Shown: one piece after another, positions 38,805 to 49,124 of the stretch
How the letters are laid out: every line of letters starts with the position of its first letter
How positions within the stretch are numbered: position 1 is the first letter of the stretch
Source: Trichomonas vaginalis G3
Lineage: Eukaryota; Parabasalia; Trichomonadida; Trichomonadidae
Assembly: GCF_026262505.1 (NCBI RefSeq)
Contig: NC_067206.1
Coordinates: 3,128,879-3,192,878 of the forward strand
Length of the DNA stretch: 64,000 bases
Direction: 5' to 3'
Notes under the pieces: generated by a model
Seen by the model: only the letters and a program-made list of their open reading frames with translations
Databases searched by the model: none
Told to the model about the DNA's origin: nothing
Made by a program: the position numbers and the translations under genes

Positions 38805-38984
38805 ATGAGTGAGTATAGTTCTGCCGAACCATTGGAAGAGAAGAAGTACCCTTGCTGGCAAAAGACAAAAATAGTTGCCTTAGTTGTCATTGCAATTGTA
38901 CTCGTAATTGAATTCATTGTACTTCTCTTCACGTACCTAAAACTCAGCAATGGTATTTGCTTTAAGAAGCTACCATCTTACTAA
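38805..38984 (+). CDS. 59-residue single-pass membrane protein
   Basis: MSEYSSAEPLEEKKYPCWQK then a 24-residue hydrophobic segment (KIVALVVIAIVLVIEFIVLL region, about residues 22-46) and a short tail with Cys and Lys. Probably a membrane-anchored small protein; function unknown. Confidence 0.55.
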   Translation: MSEYSSAEPLEEKKYPCWQKTKIVALVVIAIVLVIEFIVLLFTYLKLSNGICFKKLPSY

Positions 38985-39003
38985 GACTAAACACTTAGAT
39001 TTT

Positions 39004-39879
39004 TCAAGCTTGACTTTTTACAATTTGAACTTTGTTTGCGTAGATATGAATTCTGAAAGAAGTATGAGGGTCTTGTATGACTTTGTACTTCTCCCATAGT
39101 TCATGTCTGTCAAACTTACCTGCCATGGACTCTTTCATAAGTTCCATGAAATCGTCTTCGGACAATCCGGGGAAAAGTATTATGTCAGTAAGTATTCTCT
39201 TTACATCCTTACTTAAACTCTTTGCTGTCTGTACACATATTACGACTGAGATGTTAAAGTGTCTGAGCTTCTTAAGAATTCGACACATATCTTGTTCTCT
39301 GTTCTTTAACAAAGGATGAGAGGCGAAATCATCTAAGATAAGAAGACACCTATGAGGGTACGTTTTCCAATCGTAAGATTGCAATTTCTTCGAAATGTAT
39401 TCTATCTCTTTCTGTTTGTTTCTGAAGTGGTGTTTGTCTAATATTCTCTGCATTTCCTCATTAGGTTCTTTAAACTTCGAATTGACATACTCATTTATAG
39501 CATTATACTTCAAAACTCTTCTTTGGTACTTCTTTATCCAATCTAACAACTCAGTATCCTTTATACATACTAACTTAGACTTCTTTATAATATCTTTGAA
39601 CGAATTGACGGTTTGGTCAAATTGACCAGAAGTCGAACAAATAACAACTAACTCATAGAATGAGTTCTTCTCATCTAGTTCTTGTTGTTGTGCAGCCATT
39701 TTAAGATAAGTGAAAGTCTTACCCGACCCAGGTGGTGCAATTAGACCTGTTATACCATTCTGAGCAAATAAGAACTTTTCATGTATAGGCTTTATCTGAG
39801 CATTTTCTAACTTCCTCTTGTTCTTGTTTAAAACATTCTCAAATTTCTTGTCAATGTCAGCAAACTTTTTTTCTAACAT
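39004..39879 (-). CDS. A32/FtsK-HerA type genome-packaging ATPase, 291 residues
   Basis: P-loop GLIAPPGSGKT at about residues 45-55 and a Walker B strand LLILDDF at about 178-184, followed by a sensor-like block (FNISVVICVQTAKSLSKDVK). This is the pattern of the packaging ATPases of Polintons, virophages and large DNA viruses, which pump DNA into the capsid. I chose the start at 39,879 over 39,981 because the longer form would overlap the divergent gene at 39,916 and because a TTTTTAGAAAA leader lies between them. Confidence 0.8.
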   Translation of the reverse strand: MLEKKFADIDKKFENVLNKNKRKLENAQIKPIHEKFLFAQNGITGLIAPPGSGKTFTYLKMAAQQQELDEKNSFYELVVICSTSGQFDQTVNSFKDIIKKSKLVCIKDTELLDWIKKYQRRVLKYNAINEYVNSKFKEPNEEMQRILDKHHFRNKQKEIEYISKKLQSYDWKTYPHRCLLILDDFASHPLLKNREQDMCRILKKLRHFNISVVICVQTAKSLSKDVKRILTDIILFPGLSEDDFMELMKESMAGKFDRHELWEKYKVIQDPHTSFRIHIYANKVQIVKSQA

Positions 39880-39915
39880 ATTTTTAGAAAAATTAAAATT
39901 TTTATCTTTTAGAAA

Positions 39916-40365
39916 ATGTCTAGCGATTTCGCTATCTATATTCGAGACAAACTTTTTGACAGCAAAACATCTGTCGACCATAAAATCTTACATAGTGTAA
40001 ACAAGAAAGGTGAATTTGTTCTAAAGTTCTGTTTCTGGGAATATGACAAGAACCATAAAACATTACAAAGAGCAGTCTTAAAATTTGTCAATGACAGACT
40101 TGTTGACAGAGATGACGCCGATTGGAAAGATGAAGTCCAACAAAACTTCTTAGAATGCAAAGAAGACACATGCGCTGTTCTTGAAGATGAAATAGAAAAC
40201 AGAATAGATGAGCTATTAAAGGACAAAGAACTTTTACAGAAATATGGTTCGGAGAAATTTGACATATCTCCACCAGAGAAGAAGAAGAAAGAAAAGAAAG
40301 AGAAAAAAGTAGAAGAGAAGAAAGAACCTGAACCAGTTCCAGAGAAAAAGAAATTTGACATGTAA
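39916..40365 (+). CDS. 149-residue protein of unknown function
   Basis: MSSDFAIYIRDKLFDSKTSV opens a mixed alpha/beta region with a KFCFWEYDKNHKTLQRAVLK stretch; the last 45 residues are Lys/Glu/Pro-rich (KKKEKKEKKVEEKKEPEPVP). Divergent from the packaging ATPase. No family recognised. Confidence 0.5.
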   Translation: MSSDFAIYIRDKLFDSKTSVDHKILHSVNKKGEFVLKFCFWEYDKNHKTLQRAVLKFVNDRLVDRDDADWKDEVQQNFLECKEDTCAVLEDEIENRIDELLKDKELLQKYGSEKFDISPPEKKKKEKKEKKVEEKKEPEPVPEKKKFDM

Positions 40366-40381
40366 AAATAAAATTTTATTT

Positions 40382-40801
40382 TTAGAACATTTCTGGGTCA
40401 ATGTCAATGTTCTCTTCCTCTTTAGGAGTAAACACTGGCTTAGACTCTAATAGCTTTTTACCCAATTTACCTTGAACTTCTACAACTTTAGACTCATAAT
40501 ATTCATAGTCATCTGTCTTCTTTGGTTCATAAGGTATAACAAGTTTGTATGCTTTGCCTTCTTTAAGGTTTGAGAACCTTCTGTCAAAACTTTCTTTGAC
40601 TGTTAACAAACCTTCTTTGTCTAAGTCTTCAAATTTCGCACCATTTTTAGTCACAATAGCAAACTTAACTGGTTCGATGTTCCAAACTTTGCTGAATGAA
40701 GACTTTTCAAAATGGTAGAAGTAAACATTCAAATATGTGAATGGGTCTAGTTCTTCTTTAAGTCCTGACATGTACTTGTTTACTGAAATATATTTCGTCA
40801 T
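40382..40801 (-). CDS. 139-residue protein of unknown function
   Basis: MTKYISVNKYMSGLKEELDP followed by beta-rich sequence (YLNVYFYHFEKSSFSK, KFAIVTKNGAKFEDL, KAYKLVIPYEPKK). Its place just downstream of the helicase and its strand-rich make-up would fit a single-strand-DNA-binding accessory, but this is a guess. Leader ATATTTTTTTATCCGATAG. Confidence 0.45.
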   Translation of the reverse strand: MTKYISVNKYMSGLKEELDPFTYLNVYFYHFEKSSFSKVWNIEPVKFAIVTKNGAKFEDLDKEGLLTVKESFDRRFSNLKEGKAYKLVIPYEPKKTDDYEYYESKVVEVQGKLGKKLLESKPVFTPKEEENIDIDPEMF

Positions 40802-40836
40802 CTTTTCTATCGGATAAAAAAATATTTTTTTTAAAT

Positions 40837-42072
40837 TTACTCAGAAAAAATTTTCTTTGTATATACACCATTCTGAACATCTAAAAGACTTTTGACATTT
40901 GCCAAGAATGTACGTTTAGAAGCTGCCATATAACCATATTCTTGACAATATTGTTTATATTCATCATATAAAGACCTTTCATCTAAACACTCAAAGTCAG
41001 TTTCATCTACGAACAGTTCATATACACTCTTGTTTGCTTCTAACAATGTTTGTCTCTCTTCGGTATGTGGAATTTGTCTTGGATTGAACTTAGAAATATC
41101 TAATGTCATGAAATATGAGAACAAGTGGTTGTAAAAGTCAGATGTCAAAGTTTCTGCTAAGTCGTCAAAATATTCTGTATCTTGAATATGAGCTTCTGAC
41201 GTTCTAACAACTACATATCTTCTGTCAGAACTTTCTAACTTCATCGGAACAGCATTGTTTGAAACCATAATGAAGTTTGCAACATTTTCACAAACTCTTT
41301 GGTCTTTATACTTTCTTTCAACAACTCCAACTTTGTCTGTTATAAGACTCTTCAAAGCATCTGAGTTCAAAACTTTTGTTGTATCTATACTTTGAAGTTC
41401 ATTGCAAACTATAAGTTTCATATTCTCAATTGAAGAGTTAAACTTGCCACAGATGTTTTCTAAGTTTGTCATATTCGGATTCGAATAACCTTCTAACAGT
41501 TTGCACAAAATATCTGTAAAGAATGTGTTCTTACCTGTTCCTTGTTTTCCAATTATAATGAGAGCAGTTTCATTTTTAGCACTTGGATGTTGTAAGATGT
41601 TTGCAAACCAACATAAGATATACTCATAAACCTTTTCGTTTCCATTGCATATAATTTCTTTGACATGGTCTAACCAAGCTTCTATAATATTTTCTTTCCA
41701 TTCAACTTGTTCATATTTATATCCAGTGAAGATAGAATAGAAGTTTGGAGAAGGTGTATAAAACTTTATACCTCGAACTGAAAAATCTTCTAACTTTGAC
41801 AATAAGATATCCCAAGCATCTAACATCTTCATTCCAACTTGTACAACTTTTATTTTCTTAAGTTTCTGTCTACATTCTTGTTCAGACACTATTGTTGCTC
41901 TTGGTTTGTTAAAGACAACATCCCATTCTTTCATGACATAACATTCTGGGGCAGAGTCAACATAAATGACTAAACGTTTCAAATTCTCGACTGCTTTCTT
42001 ATAGTCTCGAAATGGACACATATTTCTGAATGCTTGGAAGTCATAAAAATCTGAAACATCTATTCTGTACAT
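40837..42072 (-). CDS. Superfamily 3 helicase, 411 residues
   Basis: Walker A is IIIGKQGTGKNTFF at about residue 173, Walker B the KLIVCNEL segment about 55 residues later, and motif C the VANFIMVSNNAVP block, followed by an arginine-finger-like SSDRRYVVV. This is the D5/SF3 helicase arrangement of Polintons and virophages. It would unwind element DNA during replication. No primase domain is visible in this shorter form. Homologous to the larger protein at 61,666-64,000. Confidence 0.85.
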   Translation of the reverse strand: MYRIDVSDFYDFQAFRNMCPFRDYKKAVENLKRLVIYVDSAPECYVMKEWDVVFNKPRATIVSEQECRQKLKKIKVVQVGMKMLDAWDILLSKLEDFSVRGIKFYTPSPNFYSIFTGYKYEQVEWKENIIEAWLDHVKEIICNGNEKVYEYILCWFANILQHPSAKNETALIIIGKQGTGKNTFFTDILCKLLEGYSNPNMTNLENICGKFNSSIENMKLIVCNELQSIDTTKVLNSDALKSLITDKVGVVERKYKDQRVCENVANFIMVSNNAVPMKLESSDRRYVVVRTSEAHIQDTEYFDDLAETLTSDFYNHLFSYFMTLDISKFNPRQIPHTEERQTLLEANKSVYELFVDETDFECLDERSLYDEYKQYCQEYGYMAASKRTFLANVKSLLDVQNGVYTKKIFSE

Positions 42073-42100
42073 TTTTATAAAAATAAAAAAAATAATTTTT

Positions 42101-42920
42101 TTATTCTTGACTTTGTTGTTCCATTTGTTGCATTTGTTGTTCTTGAGCTATTTGTTGTTGAAGTTGTTCTTGTAATACAATACTTTCACCGGTTGCATCT
42201 TCCAATTCTATACTTTCTGCTGTCATAGAAATATACATAGGACATAAAAGTTTTACGGGAACAAAGTTTGCGTCAACTAAGGTTAAGTTTATGTTTGCTA
42301 AAGTGTTTGAGTTTACTAAAGCTGAAAACTCTGCATTCGAATGAACAATAGGCAAACCAGTAGAGAATGTGTTATTTATACGCATAAGTATCTTTTGGTC
42401 ATAATAGTTTCTGTCGACATTCGAATAACACTTTGAACCTAAGTTTGAAACAATATATAAAATAGGTGTACTTAAAGTCAATGGAACAGACAAACCTTTT
42501 ACAATATAATATCCATTATTCCATTCTGCTTCTATAGGAAATGTTTGGTTGTAAAAACCCTGAAATAAGTTTTGCATTATAACTCATGTCATTTAAAATG
42601 AAAGGAAAAGTTCCAGTAAAGTTTATAGTTCCCGCATGTGTTATAGAACTTAAAATATTTTTATCTGGAAAAAGTTGGTTAAACAGGTCTACAAAACCAC
42701 CTGGTGGTATTTCAGAATATGTATCTTCCCAATAGTATTTCATACCATTTAAAACAATATAGTCATCTGGAGTCAAAAGAGCAAAACATGCTTTAGTTGT
42801 CATTGTGTTTAAGGTTAGTTTACAATATCTTCCTTGAGGACTTTGAAGATATGTAGTTATAGAGTTATATGACTCGGGGTTCTTTGTTGTTATAGTATAC
42901 AGAAGTATGTTTTCTGCCAT
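42101..42920 (-). pseudogene. Penton-like minor capsid protein (broken)
   Basis: The C-terminal NINLTLVDANFVPVKLLCPM signature matches the end of the 276-residue protein at 56,174 (NVTFTLVDFQDQPVRLLSPM), and the N-terminal part shares the YYLQ.T.P..Y-like opening style. By position and length it is this element's Polinton penton. One break. Confidence 0.65.
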
Positions 42921-42924
42921 TTAC

Positions 42925-43503
42925 TTAGCAAATAAACTTCAAAGAAATGTTATGGTCGTCAAATATTTTTATGACGTCTGGGAAACTATATTTTAAGTTC
43001 AACGTTTCACCTCCTTTCATAACGTATATCTTGTCAATGACATTATATGAAACACCACAGCAACCAATGTCGGGTTCTATTTCTTTGATGTTTATATCGT
43101 CTGCCTCTGTCAAAAGTTTCAATAGTTCTTTCAAAACTTCATGAGGTGCAATGACATATGAGTTCACTTTTACCGGGTTGTGTTCGACCAAGTTTAACAT
43201 TATACTTAAAGCTTGACAAATCTTCTCCTGAGTTTGAAGTTTGTCTTTAAGTTGTTGGTAGTCATTTCGAATATCTGCAACAGAACTTAAGTCTCTGCTA
43301 ACTTCAGGATATGTTGGTTCTTTTACAGGAACAATTGTTATACCATCTTCGTCTTCGTATGGTTTCCCCACTTCAACATCTCTGTCTTTGACATTGACAA
43401 TAACACTTTGACTGTTTGTTTGAGTTGGTGAATTTAACTTCACATCTGCCACCGCCATTAAACCTTTTGAAACACTTACGCTTCTATTTTTCGGAAATGA
43501 CAT
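42925..43503 (-). CDS. 192-residue protein of unknown function
   Basis: MSFPKNRSVSVSKGLMAVAD, then a charged region, a helical coiled segment (DIRNDYQQLKDKLQTQEKIC) at about 75-100, and a beta-rich C-terminal third with paired cysteines (DIGCCGVSYNVIDKIYVMKG). Between the penton-like and major capsid genes, so probably structural. Confidence 0.5.
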   Translation of the reverse strand: MSFPKNRSVSVSKGLMAVADVKLNSPTQTNSQSVIVNVKDRDVEVGKPYEDEDGITIVPVKEPTYPEVSRDLSSVADIRNDYQQLKDKLQTQEKICQALSIMLNLVEHNPVKVNSYVIAPHEVLKELLKLLTEADDINIKEIEPDIGCCGVSYNVIDKIYVMKGGETLNLKYSFPDVIKIFDDHNISLKFIC

Positions 43504-43521
43504 TTAACTTAGAATAAAAAG

Positions 43522-43767
43522 ATGGACGTATTCGGATATCTTATTGAATTGAAGCAGAACAAAGTTTATACTCACAAACAATACAAATACATTGACAGAA
43601 TAGTTCTTTACACAAACAATGGAAAATGTTATAGAATAGCAGTCTTTGCTGAACCTAAATATTTTCATAAAGCAAAGAAAGTTGGTATAACTGAAATGGT
43701 GAAAGTTCTTGAAGCAGACAAAAATATAACTTCAAAACTGACGATATTACTAAAGGAAAGTTTATAA
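43522..43767 (+). CDS. 81-residue protein of unknown function
   Basis: MDVFGYLIELKQNKVYTHKQ, basic and aromatic. Divergent from the 192-residue gene across an 18-bp gap (TTAACTTAGAATAAAAAG). No family recognised. Confidence 0.45.
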   Translation: MDVFGYLIELKQNKVYTHKQYKYIDRIVLYTNNGKCYRIAVFAEPKYFHKAKKVGITEMVKVLEADKNITSKLTILLKESL

Positions 43768-43833
43768 TACAATATTATGTCAAAACTGGCGTACTGTCAA
43801 TATTTGACGGAGAGAAGTCAGTTCAAGAACAAC

Positions 43834-45444
43834 TTACTGACCTGCTGCCAAAATCTGCTCGATGGAAGCTGTCGTTATGCCAATCTGAGGAGCCCCAGCA
43901 GGTTTCATCGAACGAATCTTCAAAAGAGCATCTTCCGTGAAAAGTGCTATTGGTTTTGTAAACTTCTTTGCTCTCAATTCATCTGGACCGTCTCTGTCAC
44001 CAGTATATTGTATTTGAACTGTACCAACAGTTGAAATACCACCCATAAAGTCTTCTGAGTCAGCAAATGGAATGCCAAGCCAAAAGTTTGAACGGTCTCC
44101 ATTTGTATATTGAGTTTTTTGACCTCCTGTATGAGTCCATACTTTCACATATGGCATAATAGAACTTTGCATTTCAGGGTTAATGGTTGTTGTGAAGTTG
44201 TTGTTAAAGTTCATAGCATCTAATGTCAAGTTGTATGACCTCATATCCTCAACTGTAGAATATTCTTCTCTTGGATAATATTTGCCATCTATGTTTATAT
44301 GATATTTAATACCAGGGTTGTAGAAACAAGAATAGTCATTTATAGTTCGTCTGAACAGTACAAACATAGTATCTGCATGTTTCATTGCAGTTGTTAAAGC
44401 AATATCTGTTCTTGCACCTGCGGCTCCTGGATTTTGGTTTCCAACTTCACCTGCAAAGTCTTTGACAGATATTTGGTGTATAGGGAACATAAGTGGAACT
44501 GCAATATATTTGGCAGCTAAAGCATTTGAAATATCTGGGTCCAACATATAAACGGCAAGTCTGCTTTCTATTCTCTTGCATTCAAATTTTTCGCATGTGA
44601 ACTTAACTGGGTCCCAAGCAGTTCCAGCAGCATTGAAATAATAGTTTACTTCATTGTTGAAGTTTGAGAAACCAAAGTCTAAGTCAACCTCGCATTTGCA
44701 AAATTCGGCGAATGACGTTTGATTTGTTCCCTTTACGTCTGTAATAGTGAATGGGTCTTGTGTTGGTGCAATGACTAAGTTATTTTTGCTTGGAGTAAGT
44801 TCGATAGAAATTTTTCCTGCCCAGTTTGGTAAGTATATTAAGAACCTAAAGATGAGGAAAGATGACAAAGGAACTCTAAGTTTCAGTTTTACTTTGGTTA
44901 CTGCTGCTGCAGTTTGTCCAGAAAGGTTAATATAAACTCCTGGAACGTTAGGGTCAAGTCTTCTTATTTTCTCAATAGTTGCATACTGGTCTGTTTGTTC
45001 TCTAGCTTGTGGTTGTACTGAGTTTCTCAAAGCGAACCATTCATAGTTTGCCCATGTTACTGTTTGAACTAAGTCAGAGTTAGAATATATCTTATATCCC
45101 ATGAAAACTTCTGGAGCATATTGGTATCCGACATAGAAAATTCCATTGCAACCTTTCTTGTCAGACAACTTGGCAGAAGGTTTTATTTCAATGTCTTGTT
45201 CCACGTATAAGAATGAGTTGTCAATAGGAATAATATGAAACCTGTCGCAAGCAATATCTACTGTTGTTGAAGAACCTTCTCCAAACTCACCTACGTTTCC
45301 ATAAGAAACAGCAGTTGTATATTCGTAAGTTCCAGGAACTATTTCTGACCTTCTAATGGCATTGTCGCATTTGTTATACCATTCGGAAACATTTCCGTTC
45401 ATGGCATCCAAAACTGTTGGCGTTATATTCTGAGCGGCGTACAT
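43834..45444 (-). CDS. Double-jelly-roll major capsid protein, 536 residues
   Basis: Uninterrupted. The first half contains IYSNSDLVQTVTWANYEWFA and a strand set ending KLKLRVPLSSFLIFRFLIYL followed by IELTPSKN, as in the first jelly roll of Polinton hexon-like proteins. The second half has DAMNFNNN and a C-terminal SEDFMGGISTVGTVQIQYTG. About 540 residues is normal for this family. It would build the icosahedral shell. Its relative at 50,014-51,700 belongs to another element. Confidence 0.75.
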   Translation of the reverse strand: MYAAQNITPTVLDAMNGNVSEWYNKCDNAIRRSEIVPGTYEYTTAVSYGNVGEFGEGSSTTVDIACDRFHIIPIDNSFLYVEQDIEIKPSAKLSDKKGCNGIFYVGYQYAPEVFMGYKIYSNSDLVQTVTWANYEWFALRNSVQPQAREQTDQYATIEKIRRLDPNVPGVYINLSGQTAAAVTKVKLKLRVPLSSFLIFRFLIYLPNWAGKISIELTPSKNNLVIAPTQDPFTITDVKGTNQTSFAEFCKCEVDLDFGFSNFNNEVNYYFNAAGTAWDPVKFTCEKFECKRIESRLAVYMLDPDISNALAAKYIAVPLMFPIHQISVKDFAGEVGNQNPGAAGARTDIALTTAMKHADTMFVLFRRTINDYSCFYNPGIKYHINIDGKYYPREEYSTVEDMRSYNLTLDAMNFNNNFTTTINPEMQSSIMPYVKVWTHTGGQKTQYTNGDRSNFWLGIPFADSEDFMGGISTVGTVQIQYTGDRDGPDELRAKKFTKPIALFTEDALLKIRSMKPAGAPQIGITTASIEQILAAGQ

Positions 45445-45476
45445 TTCATATGGGTAAAAATATAGAATAGTTGGAT

Positions 45477-46289
45477 TTATATGTCATAATAGAACCCACT
45501 CGGACCAAGCTTTACTTTCTTCCTGACTGAGTTTCTAACTCTTCTTTTTCCTTCATTGCCACTACTTTCACTAGATGAAGTTACTTCTTCACTACTTTCA
45601 CTTTGTTCTACTCTTCTCTTCTTCTTTGGTGTCGCTTTTGGTAACTTGCCCTCTGCTTCAAGTTGTAGCATCTTTGCCTCATGTTCACCTAGTATGTTGT
45701 AAATTTCCCATGTCCTTTTTGCCTTTGGGCTCTGGTCGCCCATCTCAGGTAACCTATATCCTAGAAAGATTTTGTCATAGTTTGTATTTGAGTCTTCGCT
45801 TATTGTTTGCATGACTCTTTCCTGAGTTTCCGGTTCAAGCTCTTCAAACAGAGCTTGTCCATATGGAATAAGCTCGTTTCCAAATATATGTTTTTGTAGC
45901 CATTCTGGTTTTCTTTCCATGTTACCAATAATATCTTTTGTGAATGGGAAAGCTTTTACCCAACGTTTCAGTCTTGCGTCATTTATTTCTGTAGTTGGTT
46001 TTATTTTGTCAAGGAACATGTTTTTCAATACTAACATTTCATTTGGTACTGTCCATTTGAGTTTTCTTAAATATTCATCCCTTCTCGGTTCATTGTCTGC
46101 AAAGTAAGTTTTTATGACATTTTGCAAACTTTCGTTTGCAAGGTCATGTACAATAGGTTCTCTTCCTTCTCTCTCCCTAACTTTCTTTCTAAACTCTTCA
46201 CCAAATATACCATCTCTATGGTTCTGTGTAGTTCTTTGAGATAAATGTTCTAGAACGTCAGGTGTTATATTTCCCTCAGCCATGTTCAT
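45477..46289 (-). CDS. 270-residue protein with basic C-terminus
   Basis: MNMAEGNITPDVLEHLSQRT opens a helical, Glu/Lys-rich region; the end carries KKKRRVEQSESSEEVTSSSE and KRRVRNSVRKKVKLGPSGFY, a nuclear-signal-like and Ser-rich tail. Its start overlaps the stop of the gene upstream by 4 bp. Possibly a scaffold or core DNA-binding protein. Confidence 0.55.
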   Translation of the reverse strand: MNMAEGNITPDVLEHLSQRTTQNHRDGIFGEEFRKKVREREGREPIVHDLANESLQNVIKTYFADNEPRRDEYLRKLKWTVPNEMLVLKNMFLDKIKPTTEINDARLKRWVKAFPFTKDIIGNMERKPEWLQKHIFGNELIPYGQALFEELEPETQERVMQTISEDSNTNYDKIFLGYRLPEMGDQSPKAKRTWEIYNILGEHEAKMLQLEAEGKLPKATPKKKRRVEQSESSEEVTSSSESSGNEGKRRVRNSVRKKVKLGPSGFYYDI

Positions 46290-47254
46290 TTCATACGGTC
46301 CAAAATATCTGCATCTTTCATATCTTTCAATGGCATTAAAGCCGCGCTGAAAATACCAGTTATATCTGGTTCACCATTCAATTCCATTGCGTCTACAACT
46401 TCTTGGAATTGAGGTTGTAAGTTTATGAACCACCTATCCGGATTAGCTTTATGACCCCATCTCATTATAGTTCCATAGTCTGCAGAAACAAAAGTAGGTT
46501 TGTTTCCATATTGGTTAGGTTCTGAATGAACTTTAAACAATGTTTCATTTCTATATGTTTTGTTGAAATTTAACCTTTTATTTTCACCGAGTTCAGCCAA
46601 AGATTGAACGTTATATGGTCGTAAGTAAAAAGGATTATTGTATTTGCGTACATTTTCTTTCAGTACTTCCATTCTATGCTGAATATTTTCATCTGATGTT
46701 GGAGTCTTTTGTATGTCGGTGAACATTTTTCGATATCCTTCTACTATGTCAGCCGAATTTTTCTTAGACTCTTGGAAAGATTCCATATTCTCCTCATACT
46801 CTTGTTGAGGGTCAAGATTTTTCGGCTGTTCCAAATCTTCATCTAGTTCTGTGAAGTTAGTTTCCAAAGGAGGGACTTGTTCGTTTCCTTCAGGCTCTTC
46901 TAGCTGTTGTTGCTGAACTATTTCTTCCATGTCTGGTTGTATCTGAACTTCTTCCTGTTGAGTTTCTTCCTGTGGAGTTTCTTGTACCTCATCTGCTGGC
47001 ATTTCATATATTCCGAGACCGTTTTTAACAAGTTCCCTATCTAAGTCATCCGGACTCATAAACCTTTCTTCTTTCGTTCCGTCTCTATTTTTTACGCGTT
47101 TCATGAAGAGAGTTGAATTATCATTTAGCTCTGACATCAAATATCTCGCAGTAAATTCATTCATGTCATTTGGATGATATGCTATTAAATCATATCCCTT
47201 TGCGAGCTTGTATTTTCCAGGTTTGAGATTATATCCGATTTTATGCTGAACCAT
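46286..47254 (-). CDS. 322-residue acidic Gln/Glu-rich protein
   Basis: Residues 1-95 are a folded-looking domain (GYNLKPGKYKLAKGYDLIAY), about 96-160 a Gln/Glu low-complexity linker, and the rest helical with RPYNVQSLAELGENKRLNFN and DYGTIMRWGHKANPDRWFIN. Unknown family; position next to the capsid genes suggests a structural role. Confidence 0.5.
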   Translation of the reverse strand: MVQHKIGYNLKPGKYKLAKGYDLIAYHPNDMNEFTARYLMSELNDNSTLFMKRVKNRDGTKEERFMSPDDLDRELVKNGLGIYEMPADEVQETPQEETQQEEVQIQPDMEEIVQQQQLEEPEGNEQVPPLETNFTELDEDLEQPKNLDPQQEYEENMESFQESKKNSADIVEGYRKMFTDIQKTPTSDENIQHRMEVLKENVRKYNNPFYLRPYNVQSLAELGENKRLNFNKTYRNETLFKVHSEPNQYGNKPTFVSADYGTIMRWGHKANPDRWFINLQPQFQEVVDAMELNGEPDITGIFSAALMPLKDMKDADILDRMK

Positions 47255-47269
47255 AAAGCTAAATATAGG

Positions 47270-48883
47270 TCGTTCGGGTCAGTATTTCCTTCCTTGAACT
47301 TTCTAATAGCTTCTTTATATCTGTCACTAAAGTCAAGAGTATCTGGGTAACCATAATCTTCCTTAAAGCATTTTTAAGAATTCTTGGTTTCCTTTTTCTC
47401 TACTTCTTTTGTGTCTTTGCTCTGTTTTGGTTGCTGTTGTGCAGGGTTTTGAACTGTTGGTTGCTGTGTGGTTGTGGAGGTTGCTTGTTGTGCTGGTTTT
47501 TTGGTTGTTGTGCTGGATTTGAAGTGTTGTTGTTGTTTGCTGCGATTTTGAACTGTTGTTTTGTGTTGGTTGTTGTTGTGGTGCTGGATTTTGAACTGTT
47601 GGTTGTTGTTTGTTTTGGTGCATGCCTGTGTCTGTGTCCATGTGACGATGTAAATGTTTTAGGTAGTCCTGGTGCAGGTGCTTCTCTTGGAGGTTTGGTG
47701 GTATATAAGTTCCACCAGCTGGCACATATGTTCCATCTGCAGCATAATGTCCTACCTGACTTTTCATTTTTAAGAAAGCATTTACTAGGTCTGTTTTGGT
47801 CTGTTGTAACTCTTTTTCTTGACTTTCCACAACAGCTGCTCTAACGGCGTCATAGGCACTTTGAACTGCCTGTCTCGTTGCTGCATCTGTTAATTTTCGT
47901 CATATTTTGTGCTACTTCTCTTAAACTCTTTGTCGAAACCTTCAGACTTCAGTTTCTTTCCAGATGAGAAGTCGTTCACATAGTTTCACCTTACTATGAA
48001 GAGCTTCGAAGGCATTCTTAAAGTCAGCATTCATTAAAGCTTCATTTGAACTGTCTTCATCCGCTTGTATTTTTTGTCCTTATTGACCCTATAAGTTGGG
48101 CTGCTTTAGCGTTGGCTTGGGCATCTAACCAGTCATTATTAGCTTTTATAATATCTGCGCTTTTTATTGCCTTTTGCATGGCTGCGTCGTTATTTTTACT
48201 TTCTTGTGCTAAGTTTTCATACTGTTTACGGTTTGGTTTTGCAACTGTAAAAGTTTTTCTGCCTTTACATTTGCTTCAACTTCTTTTTTATACTCATCGC
48301 TATCCATATATGTCTTCATGGCTTTTTGTTTTATTTCTTCATCTTTCAGTACTTTATATTGAGTAGTATGGTTTTTCAAATTTATAACATCTTGTTCCAT
48401 TTTTGCTACTTCTGCTGCTTTTTCTGACACTTTTTTCGCATATTCCTCTGTACTTAGTTCTTTCAGTTGTTCTTCTTTCTTCTTTTTCTCTACGTTTAAC
48501 TCATTGAGTTTCTTTGTCTGTCTGTCATATTCTAGTTTCTTTTCGTTTTCACTTATTTGTTTCTGTATGTCTATGTTTGACTTTTTGACATCTGTTATTT
48601 GATTTTTGAGTGAACTCAAATTCATTTGACTTTGAGGGTTATAAGCTGTTCCGTCTGCAGCTCCACCATAGCCTGCCATTTTCGCTAAAAGTGCCGCTCT
48701 TAAACCTCCACTCTGTGCACCAATAACTCGGTTTAAAAGCATAGGGTTGCTTGACATTTGTTGCAACATAGTGGGGTCATTCATCATTTGTTGTTGCAAC
48801 TGTTGTTGTGGTGTCAGTTTTACTATTGGATGTTTCAATGCTCCCTTCCTCTTACGTATATTCTTGCGTAGCTTACGTGGCAT
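47270..48883 (-). pseudogene. Large coiled-coil core-like protein (broken)
   Basis: The N-terminal part (MPRKLRKNIRKRKGALKHPI) is strongly basic, then Gln/Met-rich and then a long coiled coil (ISENEKKLEYDRQTKKLNEL and on). The downstream half is Gln/Asn/Pro low complexity. It looks like one long gene with several breaks. A basic N-terminus plus coiled coil fits a DNA-associated core protein; not recognised. Confidence 0.45.
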
Positions 48884-49124
48884 TTTAAGTGAAGTTAAAA
48901 AGCGGTTTTTGACAGATGTTTATATGACACTTTTTGTTCAGCACAAAAAACTACTCGGTCAAAGTGTTGTCAGTTTTGTAAAATAACCGTCCTATCTCAT
49001 TCTATAAGGGAGAAAAGGCTTCTCAAAGTATACTTCCTTGGAACGCCTGTAACTTTTCCTGTAGCGACGATAGACTCTTACTTGTCCGGACAAAGTTATA
49101 CTATTTTGAGTGCTCTACAAAAAA

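Noticed and set aside
47431-47844. Plus-strand Cys/Val/Leu-rich frame
   Set aside because: Shadow of a Gln/Asn low-complexity region in the minus-strand core-like gene.
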